This document shows, piece by piece, positions 22,538-31,017 of a stretch of 64,000 nt of DNA (the first letter of the stretch is position 1; every line of letters starts with the position of its first letter). The stretch lies in the NCBI RefSeq assembly GCF_016082275.1, contig NZ_MOWM01000002.1, positions 62,001-126,000 of the forward strand, written 5' to 3'. The DNA comes from Variovorax sp. E3 (lineage in GTDB: Bacteria; Pseudomonadota; Gammaproteobacteria; Burkholderiales; Burkholderiaceae_C). Position numbers and translations under genes: made by a program. The notes beneath the pieces were generated by a model. It was not told the origin of the DNA and searched no databases. It saw only the letters and a list, made by a program, of their open reading frames with translations.

Positions 22538-24042
22538 TCAGGCGGCGACGAAGGCGCCGTGCAGGCCCAGCGGCAGCGCGTACGGCAGCGTGGCCTGCGC
22601 CACCGGGCCCGACGCCAGATGATCGGCCGCGAAGCACGACAGCACGGTCTTGCGCCGCCCCAGGTCCAGCGTGGTGCCCAGCACCCAGCCCGGCCCCGCG
22701 CCGTCGGGCACGAAGACGTGCTCTTCCACGATGGCCTGCGCGCCGTGGCTGAACTGCTGGCTGCGGCCGGTCTCGACGTCGGTGCGCGCCACCGCGCCGA
22801 AGCCGGGCAACTCGCGCCGGGTCTGCGTGGCGTGGATCACGTGGCGGTGGCGCAGGCCGACGCGCCGCGGGTCGATGCGCGGAAACTCGGCCTCCGGCGC
22901 CAGCGCCTCCTGCGTGGCCCGGCCCGTGCCCAGGTCCAGCGTGGCGACGGTCAGGCGCGGGTCGTTGCCCTTCACGCGGCGCCCGCGCATCACCTCGCGG
23001 TTGGTCGTGAACACCGCGTCGGCGTTGTCCGAGCGCACGTAGTCGATGTGGATCCGCGCGCGCGCGGCGTGTCTTCTTCCCAGGCATTGCCGACATGGAA
23101 CAGGAAGCCCGCCGGCAGCGTCAGCAGCTGGCGCTGCTCCCAGTTCTGCTTGTCGACGACCAGCGCGCGCATGCCGAGTTCGGGCCGCCACACGTGCGCG
23201 TCGAGAAAGCTCGCGCCGGCCTGCTTGCGCTTGCTGTCGAAGACCAGCGGCGGCATCAGGAACACGAGGTGCCGCTCGGTCACGGCGAAGTCGTGGACCA
23301 TCGGCATGTCGGCCACCGGCACCACCGCCGCGCGGCGCAGCGCGCCGTCGGCACCGATCTCGTACAGCGCCAGCAGGCCCTGGCTGGCGCTGACGCCGAA
23401 GTTCCAGATCGTGCCGTCCGGGTCCACCTTGGGGTGGGCCGAGAACGGCATGCCCGCGAGGTCGGCGCGCCAGGTCTTCAGGCCCAGCGTGTCCAGCGTG
23501 CGCGCGTCGATGCGCGTGGCCGAGCCGCCTTCCCACAGCGCCAGCACCTCGCCCTGCAACGGCAGCACGCTGGTGTTGGCGACGTTGATGCTGTCGGCCG
23601 ACGTCGGCGGCTCGGCCCCCGGCGGCACCGTGCCGAAGGCCTCGTAGAGCCGGCGGCCGGCGCGCGTTTCCGCCACGCGCTTGGGCGTGGCGACGTAGCG
23701 GCCCTGGTGGCGCACGTCGGTGCCGTCGATGGCCAGGCTGTGCACCATGCCGTCGCCGTCGAACCAGTGGTGATAGCGCTCGCCGCCCAGGTCGTGGCCG
23801 GCCGGGCCGATGCGAAACAGCGTGCCGCTCACGGCATCGGGAAAGCGCCCGCGCACGGTGGCGCGGGTGAGCGGCAAGTCGCCCGGCGGCGTGGCGAAGC
23901 CGATCTTCCAGGGCGCGCGGGCGGCCTCGAACTGGGCTTGCCAGTCTTCCGTGCCGGCGGCGCTTGCCAAGGGGGCGAACCGCGACAGCAGCGGCAGGGC
24001 GCCGGCGCAGGCCAGCAGGCGCAGGAGTTCACGTCGTTCCAT
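22538..24042 (-). CDS. Carotenoid oxygenase family protein (frameshifted)
   Basis: About 501-residue non-haem iron dioxygenase of the carotenoid/lignostilbene cleavage family. The four iron-ligand histidines expected of the propeller fold are present: His203 (FSAHPK), His250 (PMVHDF), His316 (FLFHVGN) and a C-terminal His in LPLGLHGAF. The N-terminus MERRELLRLLACAGALPLLS looks like a twin-arginine signal. The frame breaks in a CG dinucleotide run near 23055-23063, between EEDTPRAR and IHIDYV, by one missing or two extra bases. The ATG at 24042 has GAGGAG upstream. It lies 10 bp downstream of a DUF2141 gene. The substrate (apocarotenoid or stilbene) is unknown. Confidence 0.85.
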
Positions 24043-24052
24043 CGCGGGCTCC

Positions 24053-24488
24053 TCAGTGCAGGTGGATGACGGTCTGCGTGTCGGCGTCGACACGGAATGC
24101 CGCGGCCTCGAAGTCGGGCGCGGCGAGGTTGCCCTTGGCGTCGTTGGAGAAGCCGTAGCGCTCGATCGGCATGCCCACCAGGTTGGTGTCGAGCTTGCCG
24201 TTGCCGTTCTCGTCGGCGAACGCCCGCAGCGCATAGCGCCCCGGCGGCAGGCCCAGGAACACGAACCGTGCCTTGCCGGCCTGCATCGGCGCGGTCTGCG
24301 AAGCCACGGCCTTGCTGGCGGCATAGCCGGCGGCGCTGTCGTAGAGCGCGACATAGAGCGTGGCTTCGGCGGCGGGGCCGTCGGCGACGCTCAGGCTCAG
24401 GTCGGCGGCAAGGGCGCACGCGGGCGCAAGGATCGCGGCGGCGCACAGCGCGCGCGAACGGACGCAGCAAGAGGGCAGGGAGTTGCAT
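24053..24488 (-). CDS. DUF2141 domain secreted protein (frameshifted in signal peptide)
   Basis: About 145-residue protein with the DUF2141 pattern (PF09912): ATLYVALYDS, then LPPGRYALRAFADENGNGKL, and GMPIERYGFSNDAKG. Function is not established for the family. The ATG at 24488 begins a signal peptide (MQLPALLLRPFARA), but the frame switches in a GCGCGCGC run near 24447-24455 before the ACALA-ADLS cleavage region; a one-base insertion or a two-base deletion accounts for it. It precedes the carotenoid oxygenase gene by 10 bp, suggesting a joint envelope role. Confidence 0.75.
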
Positions 24489-24624
24489 GGGGGCCTCGTC
24501 GGATGTAGGGGGCCCGACGATCTCGCAGACCCCGCGCGGCGGCCAGTGCCATGCGACGGAATGCCGGATTGCGCGCGCGAAATGCACGCGGCGGGGGCGG
24601 AGCGGGCCGGCGCCCGCCCGTGCC

Positions 24625-25740
24625 TCAGGCCTTCTTCTTGTCTTCGGCGCGCGGCGCCGGCGCGTCTTCGGCCGGCAGGTCGTGGCCGTTGCCCACGTGG
24701 CCCGAGTCCACGAACAGGCTCCACGCGGCCATGAACAGCGCCGCGATCACCGGGCCGATCACGAAGCCGTTGATGCCGAAGATCGCCATGCCGCCGATGG
24801 TCGACATCAGCACGATGTAGTCGGGCATCTGCGTGTCCTTGCCCACCAGCAGCGGGCGCAGGATGTTGTCGACCAGGCCGATCACGAAGACGCCCACGAA
24901 GATCAGCACGCCGCCCTGCCAGAAGTGCCCCGTGGCCAGGAAGTAGATGGCCACCGGCCCCCAGATCAGCGCCGCGCCCACGGCCGGCAGCAGCGACAGA
25001 AAGGCCATGAGCACCGCCCACAGCAGCGCACCCTGCACGCCCAGGAACCAGAAGGCCAGCCCGCCCAGCGTGCCCTGCGCAATGGCCACGGCCACGTTGC
25101 CCTTGACCGTTGCGCGGATCACGGTGGTGAACTTGTTCAGCAGGTAGTGCGTGTGCGGCTTGGCCAGCGGCACGGCGTCGCGCATGCGCTTGGACAGCGC
25201 CGCGCCGTCGCGCAGCAGGAAGTACAGCAGGTACAGCATCACGAAGAAGCTGACGATGAAGTCGAAGGTGTTCTGGCCGATGGCCAGCGCCTGGCTCGCG
25301 ATGATCTGGCTGGCCTGCCCGGCCGCCGCCGAGATGCGCGCCTGCCAGGCCGCCATGTCGCCGAGGTTGAAGCGCTCGACCAGGTTCAGCAGCCACTGCG
25401 GCGCGGCGTCGAGGATCTGCTGGAAGTAGGCCGCGAAGTTGATCTGCCCCGAGCGGATGTTCTGCGTGACCAGCGCCACCTCCTGCACCAGCGACACGCC
25501 GACCATGGCCAGCGGAAGGATCACGATGAACAGGCAGATGGTCAGCGTCAGCAGCGCGGCGGCATTGAGCTTGCCGGGCATTTTCCTGAGCAGCCAGCGG
25601 AACAGCGGCGTGAACAGGATCGCCAGCGCCACGCCCCAGAGCACCGCGCCGAAGAACGGCATCAGCACCCAGATGAAGGCGGCGGTCACAGCGGCGAGAA
25701 GGGCGAGGAACACGCCGCGCTGGAGTTGGGGTGAATTCAT
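24625..25740 (-). CDS. AI-2E family (PerM/TqsA-like) membrane permease
   Basis: 371-residue PF01594 inner-membrane protein with about seven or eight hydrophobic segments: two at the N-terminus, a soluble middle (about 85-165) and a C-terminal block containing GPVAIYFLATGHFWQGG and DNILRPLLVG, conserved in the family. The family includes autoinducer-2 exporters and Na+/H+ antiporters, so transport direction and substrate cannot be told. The tail is acidic then basic (EDAPAPRAEDKKKA). Confidence 0.88.
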   Translation of the reverse strand: MNSPQLQRGVFLALLAAVTAAFIWVLMPFFGAVLWGVALAILFTPLFRWLLRKMPGKLNAAALLTLTICLFIVILPLAMVGVSLVQEVALVTQNIRSGQINFAAYFQQILDAAPQWLLNLVERFNLGDMAAWQARISAAAGQASQIIASQALAIGQNTFDFIVSFFVMLYLLYFLLRDGAALSKRMRDAVPLAKPHTHYLLNKFTTVIRATVKGNVAVAIAQGTLGGLAFWFLGVQGALLWAVLMAFLSLLPAVGAALIWGPVAIYFLATGHFWQGGVLIFVGVFVIGLVDNILRPLLVGKDTQMPDYIVLMSTIGGMAIFGINGFVIGPVIAALFMAAWSLFVDSGHVGNGHDLPAEDAPAPRAEDKKKA

Positions 25741-25843
25741 AGGTGTCTCGGACTGTAGCCGAGCCGCAAGCCGCGTCCATGTCAGCGGGCGCGCCCTTGT
25801 GCGGCGCGGCGCGGTTCGCCGCCGGATCAGCCGGGAGCCTCAG

Positions 25844-25887
25844 TCCGGCGGGAGATGCCTGCTATCGAAGAGATAGCGCCCGCCGGA
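25844..25887. terminator. Composite hairpin downstream of the dctA-gntR operon
   Basis: An outer perfect 9-bp stem (TCCGGCGGG, 25844-25852, with CCCGCCGGA, 25879-25887) encloses an inner perfect 6-bp stem (GCTATC-GAAGA-GATAGC, 25861-25877). It lies 14 bp past the stop of the GntR gene and between minus-strand units. There is no T-tract, so factor-independent termination is not certain. Confidence 0.45.
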
Positions 25888-25901
25888 ACTAATGCACAGC
25901 T

Positions 25902-26606
25902 TCAGCGCTTGGCGCGCGGCAGGGCCACCGGGGCCAGCGTGGCGCGCAGGCGGCTCGGCGCGTCGGGCTCGGCGGTGGCGTCGACCTCGAGCGCGCGCTC
26001 GACGTTGCCGATGTGGTCGAGCATCAGGCGGCGCGCCTTGTCGGTGTCGCCGGCCTCCAGCGCGGCCACGATGGCGCCGTGCTCCGCGCACGACTGCCCG
26101 GCCTCATGCTTGGACTGGTAGAGCGTGGCCGCCAGCGTGGTGCGCGCCGTGAGGTCGCGCAGCACGTCGACCAGCAGCTGGTGGCCCATCTGCTCGGCCA
26201 GGCACACATGGAAGTCGGCCAGCAGGAACGCGCGCGTGGCGGCGTCGGCGCCTTCGATGGCGCGCTGCTCGTCGGCGATGTGGTCGCGCAGCTTGCGGAT
26301 CACCTTGCCCAGCGGGCGGCCTTCGCTCGCGGCCAGGATGCCGGCCTCGACGATGCGGCGGGCCGAGAAGGCGTCGCGCGCCTCTTCGGCCGACGGCTCC
26401 ACCACGTACCAGCCGCGGCGCGACTGCACCTCGACGAAGCCGCGCGCCTGCAGTTGCATCAGCGCCTCGCGCACCATGGTGCGGCTCACCGAGAAATTCT
26501 CGGCCAGCGCCTGCTCGCCCAGCCGCTCGCCCGGCGCGAGCTTCTGCGCGAGGATGGCCTCGACGACGCGCTCGGCGATGGCGGTGGGACTGACTTCGGT
26601 GGGCAT
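25902..26606 (-). CDS. GntR family (FCD) regulator linked to dctA
   Basis: 234-residue FadR-type regulator: N-terminal winged HTH (ERLGEQALAENFSVSRTMVREALMQLQARGFV, written in parts; about residues 25-75) and an all-helical FCD ligand domain with metal-ligand-like DFHVCL and SCAEHGAIVAAL. Its ATG at 26606 lies 5 bp after the dctA stop, so it is co-transcribed with the transporter. Palindromes upstream of dctA (27981-28014) are its likely operators, giving feedback control by a carboxylate ligand. Confidence 0.9.
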   Translation of the reverse strand: MPTEVSPTAIAERVVEAILAQKLAPGERLGEQALAENFSVSRTMVREALMQLQARGFVEVQSRRGWYVVEPSAEEARDAFSARRIVEAGILAASEGRPLGKVIRKLRDHIADEQRAIEGADAATRAFLLADFHVCLAEQMGHQLLVDVLRDLTARTTLAATLYQSKHEAGQSCAEHGAIVAALEAGDTDKARRLMLDHIGNVERALEVDATAEPDAPSRLRATLAPVALPRAKR

Positions 26607-26611
26607 GGGTC

Positions 26612-27952
26612 TCAATGTGCGGCGGTGGTGGCGGTGCCTGTGTTTACCACGGGCGCGGCGCCGGTTTCGGCCAGCGGCTCGTCGTCGGGGGCGTAGGTGC
26701 CGTCGAGCACCGCATGCGCGCGCTCGCGGTCGATGTCGCCTTCCCACGCCGCGATGGCCACCGTGGCCACGCAGTTGCCGATCAGGTTGCCCAGCGCGCG
26801 GGCGATGCCCATGAACCAGTCGACCGACAGCACCAGCACCAGGCCGATGGCGGGAATCGCCGGAATCGCGTGCAGCGTGGCGGCCAGCACCACGATGGCC
26901 GAGCCCGGCACGCCGTGCGCGCCCTTCGACGTGACCAGCGCAATGGCCAGGATGGTCAGCAGGTCGGCCATCGAGATCGGCGTGTTGGTGGCCTGCGCGA
27001 TGAACACCGCGGCCAGCGTGATGTAGATCGAGAACGCGTCCAGGTTGAACGAATAGCCCGTGGGAATCACCAGGCCCACCGTCGAGTCGCGGATGCCCAT
27101 GCGGCGCAGCTTGGCCATGACCTGCGGCAGCACGCTGTCGGACGAGGTGGTGGCGAACACGATGGTGAGTTCTTCACGCAGGTAGCGCAGCAGCTTGACC
27201 AGGCTGAAGCCCGACATGCGCATCACCAGCCCGAGCACCACGAACACGAAGATCAGCACCGCGCCGTAGAACAGCGCAACCAGCATGCCCAGCTGCTTGA
27301 GCGAGCCGATGCCGTACTGCCCCACGGTGAACGCAATGGCGCCCAGCACGCCCAGCGGCGCCAGCTTGATGATGATCCCCATGATCTTGAACAGCACCAG
27401 CGAGAGTGCGTCCACCACCACGGCCACCGGCTTGCCCCTCTCGCCCAGCAGCGAGAGCGCGCAGCCGAACAGCACCGCGAACAGCAGCACCTGCAGCACG
27501 TCGCCGGTGGCGAAGGCGTTGACCACCGTGGTGGGAATCAGCTTCATCAAGAACTCGACCGTGCCGCCGCTCGTGAGCTTGTCGGCGTTCGAGGCGTAGG
27601 CGCTCATGGCGGCCGGGTCGAGCTTGGCGGGGTCGACGTTCATGCCCGCGCCGGGCTGGAACACGAAGGCCAGCACCAGGCCCATCGCCAGCGCGATGGT
27701 GGTCAGCACTTCGAAGTAGATGAGCGACTTCACGCCCACCCGGCCCACGCGCTTCAAGTCTCCCGCGCCGGCGATGCCATGCACCACCACGCAGAACACC
27801 AGCACCGGGATGATCATCTTGATCAGCTTGATGAACCCGTCACCGAGCGGCTTGAGCTTGACGGCGTACTCGGGCGCAAAGAGCCCCGCGAGCACGCCGA
27901 GCACCAGCGCGATGACCACCTGACCGAAAAGCGATTTCGCAAAGCGAGGCAT
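26612..27952 (-). CDS. dctA: C4-dicarboxylate:cation symporter DctA
   Basis: 446-residue member of the DAACS/SDF family that imports succinate, fumarate and malate. Features are the N-terminal FGQVVIALVLGVLAGLFAPE, the serine-rich re-entrant loop FATTSSDSVLPQ and GYSFNLDAFSIY in the substrate site, all expected of DctA. The ATG at 27952 has AGGAGA upstream. It heads a dctA-gntR operon. It supplies malate that could be used by the maeB product encoded in the same window. Confidence 0.95.
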   Translation of the reverse strand: MPRFAKSLFGQVVIALVLGVLAGLFAPEYAVKLKPLGDGFIKLIKMIIPVLVFCVVVHGIAGAGDLKRVGRVGVKSLIYFEVLTTIALAMGLVLAFVFQPGAGMNVDPAKLDPAAMSAYASNADKLTSGGTVEFLMKLIPTTVVNAFATGDVLQVLLFAVLFGCALSLLGERGKPVAVVVDALSLVLFKIMGIIIKLAPLGVLGAIAFTVGQYGIGSLKQLGMLVALFYGAVLIFVFVVLGLVMRMSGFSLVKLLRYLREELTIVFATTSSDSVLPQVMAKLRRMGIRDSTVGLVIPTGYSFNLDAFSIYITLAAVFIAQATNTPISMADLLTILAIALVTSKGAHGVPGSAIVVLAATLHAIPAIPAIGLVLVLSVDWFMGIARALGNLIGNCVATVAIAAWEGDIDRERAHAVLDGTYAPDDEPLAETGAAPVVNTGTATTAAH

Positions 27953-27980
27953 GGAGTCTCCTGTCTGTCTTGTCGAGGTT

Positions 27981-28014
27981 TTGCATGCAAGCAATGTCTT
28001 GTCTTGCATACAAG
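27981..28014. promoter_or_regulatory. Two palindromic sites upstream of dctA, candidate FCD-regulator operators
   Basis: TTGCATGCAA (27981-27990) is a perfect palindrome, and CTTGCATACAAG (28003-28014) is a near-perfect one 22 bp away (about two helical turns). Both resemble the TTGTATACAA-type half-sites bound by GntR/FCD proteins. They lie 29-62 bp upstream of the dctA start. The rest of the gap to the patatin gene at 28261 shows no gene. Confidence 0.55.
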
Positions 28015-28260
28015 AAATGTAGGCAAGAAGACTTCGGGGAGGTCAGAGGGTTATCCCGGGCTGGTGCGCCAGCAGCGTCCGGCCCTTTTCCATGGCTTCT
28101 GCAGGCGCCACTTTCGCGCGACCGACGGCGAGGGCGTCCTTCGCAGGCGCTCCAGCAGCCGCGCGATGCGATCCGGCCGTCAATCCCCTTTTCAGGGATT
28201 GCCATCGGCGCGGCAACGCCCCACCATCCGCCACGCCCGCAGCACCGAAGGAGCCTCCCC

Positions 28261-29747
28261 ATGAGCGATTCCCCCGATACGGTCGAGCCTCCCGTCGATC
28301 GCTTCTGCGACCTCGTGATGAAGGGCGGCATCACCAGTGGTGTCGTCTACCCCAAGGCAATCTCCCGCCTGGCCCGGGAGTACCGCTTCAGAAGCATCGG
28401 CGGCACGTCCGCGGGGGCCATCGCCGCCGCCGTGACCGCCGCCGCGGAATATCGCCGGCGCAACACCGGCAACCGCGACGGCTTCGACATCCTCTCGGGC
28501 CTGCCCGCCCAGCTGCAGGCCGACGTGCCCGGCACCGGCGGCACCAAGCTGCTGAGCCTGTTCCAGCCGCAGCCCGGCACGCGGCGCCTTTTCTCGGTGC
28601 TGGTCACGGCGCTCAACCGCGGGGGCACGTGGCACCGGATCTTCGCGATCGTGTGGGGGCTGATGAAAGCCTATTGGATGGCGACCCTCGCAAGCCTTGC
28701 CATCGCGGTGCTCGCGCGCTGGCTGGGGCTGGACGGGGTCGGCGTCGTGCTGCTCCTGCTGGTGGCGCTCGTCGGCGGCGTGGGCCTCCTGCTGTACCGC
28801 GACGTCACCGGGCGCGTCGTCGCCAACGGGTACGGGCTGTGCACCGGGCTGACCGCCGATCCGGAGCACCCCGCGCTCACGCCGTGGCTGCATGAGTTGA
28901 TCCAGCGCACGGCGGGCATCGAGACAGGGGAGCCGCTGACCTTCGGGCAGTTGTGGCGCGCACCCGGCGCGCCGCAGGTGTGGTCGGAACTGCAGAACCG
29001 CAAGCCGCCCCGATCGATCGACCTGCAGATGTTCTCGACGAACCTCGGGCATGGCCGCCCGTACATCTTTCCGCTCGCGGAGGACAACGGCAATGCGACG
29101 CGGCGCTCTTTCCGAACCGCGAGCGGCTCTTCTTCAAGGCCGAGGAGCTGGGCCGCTACATGCCCGGGGATGTGCTGGACTGGATGAAGTGCAAGGGCAG
29201 GCGCTACGTCGCCAATCCCTTGCGGGGCGACCACGAGCCCTCGACGGAAGAGGCCACCCGGCTGGGCTTGATCGAGGTGCCCGAGCCCGCGGACTTTCCG
29301 GTGATCCTGGCCGCGCGCATGAGCCTGAGCTTTCCGTTTCTGTTCGCGGCCGTGCCGCTCTGGTCGATCGACTACAGCCCGCCGCCCGGCGAACGGCACT
29401 TTCGCAAGTGCTGGTTTTCCGACGGCGGCATCAGCTCCAATTTTCCGATGCACCTGTTCGACGGGCTGGTGCCGCGCTGGCCCACCTTCGGCATCAACCT
29501 CGAGCCGGTCATCAAGGAGCGCGACAAGCCGGAGGACGAGGTCTACCTGCCCTCCAACTACCGCGAGGGCTATGGCGAGCGCTGGGACCATTTCGACGAC
29601 GGTGACGACGGCGCGAAGAGGCTCGGCGGCTTCATCTCGGCCATCCTCGGCACCATGCAGAACTGGAACGACAACAGCCTGGCCCGCATGCCGGGCGTGC
29701 GCGATCGCATCGCGCGCGTTCGTCTCAAGAAATCCGAGGCGGACTGA
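28261..29747 (+). CDS. Patatin-like phospholipase with membrane segments (frameshifted)
   Basis: About 495-residue patatin family protein. The KGGITSGVVYP oxyanion-hole loop, the nucleophile Ser50 in GGTSAGA, and the catalytic Asp near 389 in SDGGISSNFP form the Ser-Asp dyad. Residues about 135-175 are strongly hydrophobic (two probable membrane helices), an insertion not usual for soluble patatins. One base is missing near 29095-29105, between DNGNAT and ALFPNRERLFF. The ATG at 28261 follows AAGGAGCC. A small gene starts 8 bp after its stop, suggesting an operon. It likely hydrolyses phospholipids at the membrane. Confidence 0.85.
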
Positions 29748-29755
29748 ACCTGAAC

Positions 29756-30187
29756 ATGGAGGCCGGCGACATCCGAAATATCGTCCAGCGCGGCGAAGTG
29801 GCGGCGCAAAAGCTGATCGCGCGCTTCTCGACGCACACGCCACCGGCGCAGGCCGAAGGCTGGGACGAGCAGCGCTTCGTTCGCCTGGGTGTGCTGCTGA
29901 CGATGCTGGCCGGGCGCGCGCCGTCCGTGGCCATTGCGCTCGATGCCAACTGCCCGCACGCCACCAGCTATGCGAACCTGATTGCCAAGTGGACGGCCGG
30001 CGCCGCAACGCCTGCCGCTACAGCGCCGCCCGGCTATGCGCAGCCGCTCAGCCAGCAGGAAGCTGGCGCCTTGCTATCGCTTGTGAAAGAGCTGGAGCGG
30101 CTGTCGCTCGCGATGGACGCGCCCACCGCGCAGACCGCGTTCCACACGATCCCGATGGCCGAACTGCGCGTGCGTCCGCCGCTCTGA
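29756..30187 (+). CDS. Hypothetical protein downstream of patatin
   Basis: 143-residue protein that I do not recognise. It appears soluble and mostly helical, with a low-complexity linker AATPAATAPPG in the middle and LSQQEAGALLSLVKELERLSLAM as a probable amphipathic helix. It begins 8 bp after the patatin stop, so it is probably co-expressed and may act with the phospholipase. No signal peptide or catalytic motif is visible. Confidence 0.6.
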   Translation: MEAGDIRNIVQRGEVAAQKLIARFSTHTPPAQAEGWDEQRFVRLGVLLTMLAGRAPSVAIALDANCPHATSYANLIAKWTAGAATPAATAPPGYAQPLSQQEAGALLSLVKELERLSLAMDAPTAQTAFHTIPMAELRVRPPL

Positions 30188-30217
30188 GCGGCGCGTTGCT
30201 CGCGGCGCCCGCGCGCC

Positions 30218-30874
30218 TCAAACGCGCTGCTGGTCCGGCTGCAGGATATGCAGCTCGATCAACCGCGCCAGCGCCGCCTCGTCCCGGGCCTCCAGCGCGT
30301 CGATCATCTGGAAGTGCTCGCGCGCCGACTGTTCGATGCGCGCCTGCGTCCACCATTGAACGACCGGCGTCGACGGGATGTTGCCGCGCACCTCCAGCGC
30401 CAGCCGCGCCAGCTCCTGGTTCGGGCACAGCTGCGTGAGGCGCACGTGGAAGTCGCGGTTGGCGGTGAACTTCTGCGCCGCATCGCCGTGCTGGGTGAAG
30501 CCCTCGAAGCGCGTGGCCAGCGCGCGCAGGTCGGCGATGTCCGCCGGCGTGGCCGTCGCCACGATGCCTGGCACCGTCGCCTTCTCGAGCACCACGCGCA
30601 CCGCCATCAGCTCGCGGTGGCGCTTTTCATCGACCACCGCCACATAAAAGCCACGGTCGGGAATGCGCTGCAAGATGCCTTTGAGCGCCAGCCGCTCGAG
30701 CGCGCGGCGCGCGGCGGCGCGGGTGCAGCCGTAGCGCGCTTCCAGGTCGATGAGCTTCAGCCAGGTGCCGTTCATCAGCCGCCCGGCCGCGATGTCGGCG
30801 CTGATTTCTTCCGCGACCGCGTCGACGCCCTTGGCGGCGGTTTTCTCGATGTTGACCTCGGCGTGTGCACTCAT
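30218..30874 (-). CDS. GntR family regulator divergent from the nucleoside operon
   Basis: 218-residue GntR/FCD regulator. The winged HTH has KLIDLEARYGCTRAAARRAL and LALKGILQRIPDRGFYVA, followed by a helical FCD domain with FHVRLTQLCPNQELARL and EHFQMIDALEARDEAAL. ATG 30874 is preferred; ATG 30895 and one at 30955 are upstream alternatives. It is divergent from the hydrolase-ABC-deo operon, whose leader carries repeated GGATCA motifs, so it is the probable repressor of that operon. Confidence 0.88.
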   Translation of the reverse strand: MSAHAEVNIEKTAAKGVDAVAEEISADIAAGRLMNGTWLKLIDLEARYGCTRAAARRALERLALKGILQRIPDRGFYVAVVDEKRHRELMAVRVVLEKATVPGIVATATPADIADLRALATRFEGFTQHGDAAQKFTANRDFHVRLTQLCPNQELARLALEVRGNIPSTPVVQWWTQARIEQSAREHFQMIDALEARDEAALARLIELHILQPDQQRV

Positions 30875-30949
30875 GGCCGCGATTTTGCCCTGCATCGGCA
30901 GCGCCAAAAGCCAAGCCACAGGCGGGCGCAGGGCGGTGTGGTTGCGCTC

Positions 30950-30978
30950 TTGCACGCCGGCTTTGAACTCTCTAGAAT
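30950..30978 (+). promoter_or_regulatory. Promoter of the hydrolase-ABC-deo operon
   Basis: TTGCAC (30950-30955) and TAGAAT (30973-30978) are separated by 17 bp. The predicted transcription start near 30985 falls inside the repeated GGATCA element, consistent with repression by the divergent GntR protein. Confidence 0.6.
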
Positions 30979-30980
30979 TA

Positions 30981-31017
30981 TTTGATCTATTTTTGGATCA
31001 CATTTTGGATCATCCAA
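30981..31017. promoter_or_regulatory. Repeated GGATCA operator, candidate GntR site
   Basis: TTTTGGATCA occurs twice as direct repeats (30991-31000 and 31003-31012), preceded by TTTGATC (30981-30987). The second copy is also half of a perfect palindrome, TTGGATCATCCAA (31005-31017). The cluster covers the predicted transcription start. Confidence 0.5.
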
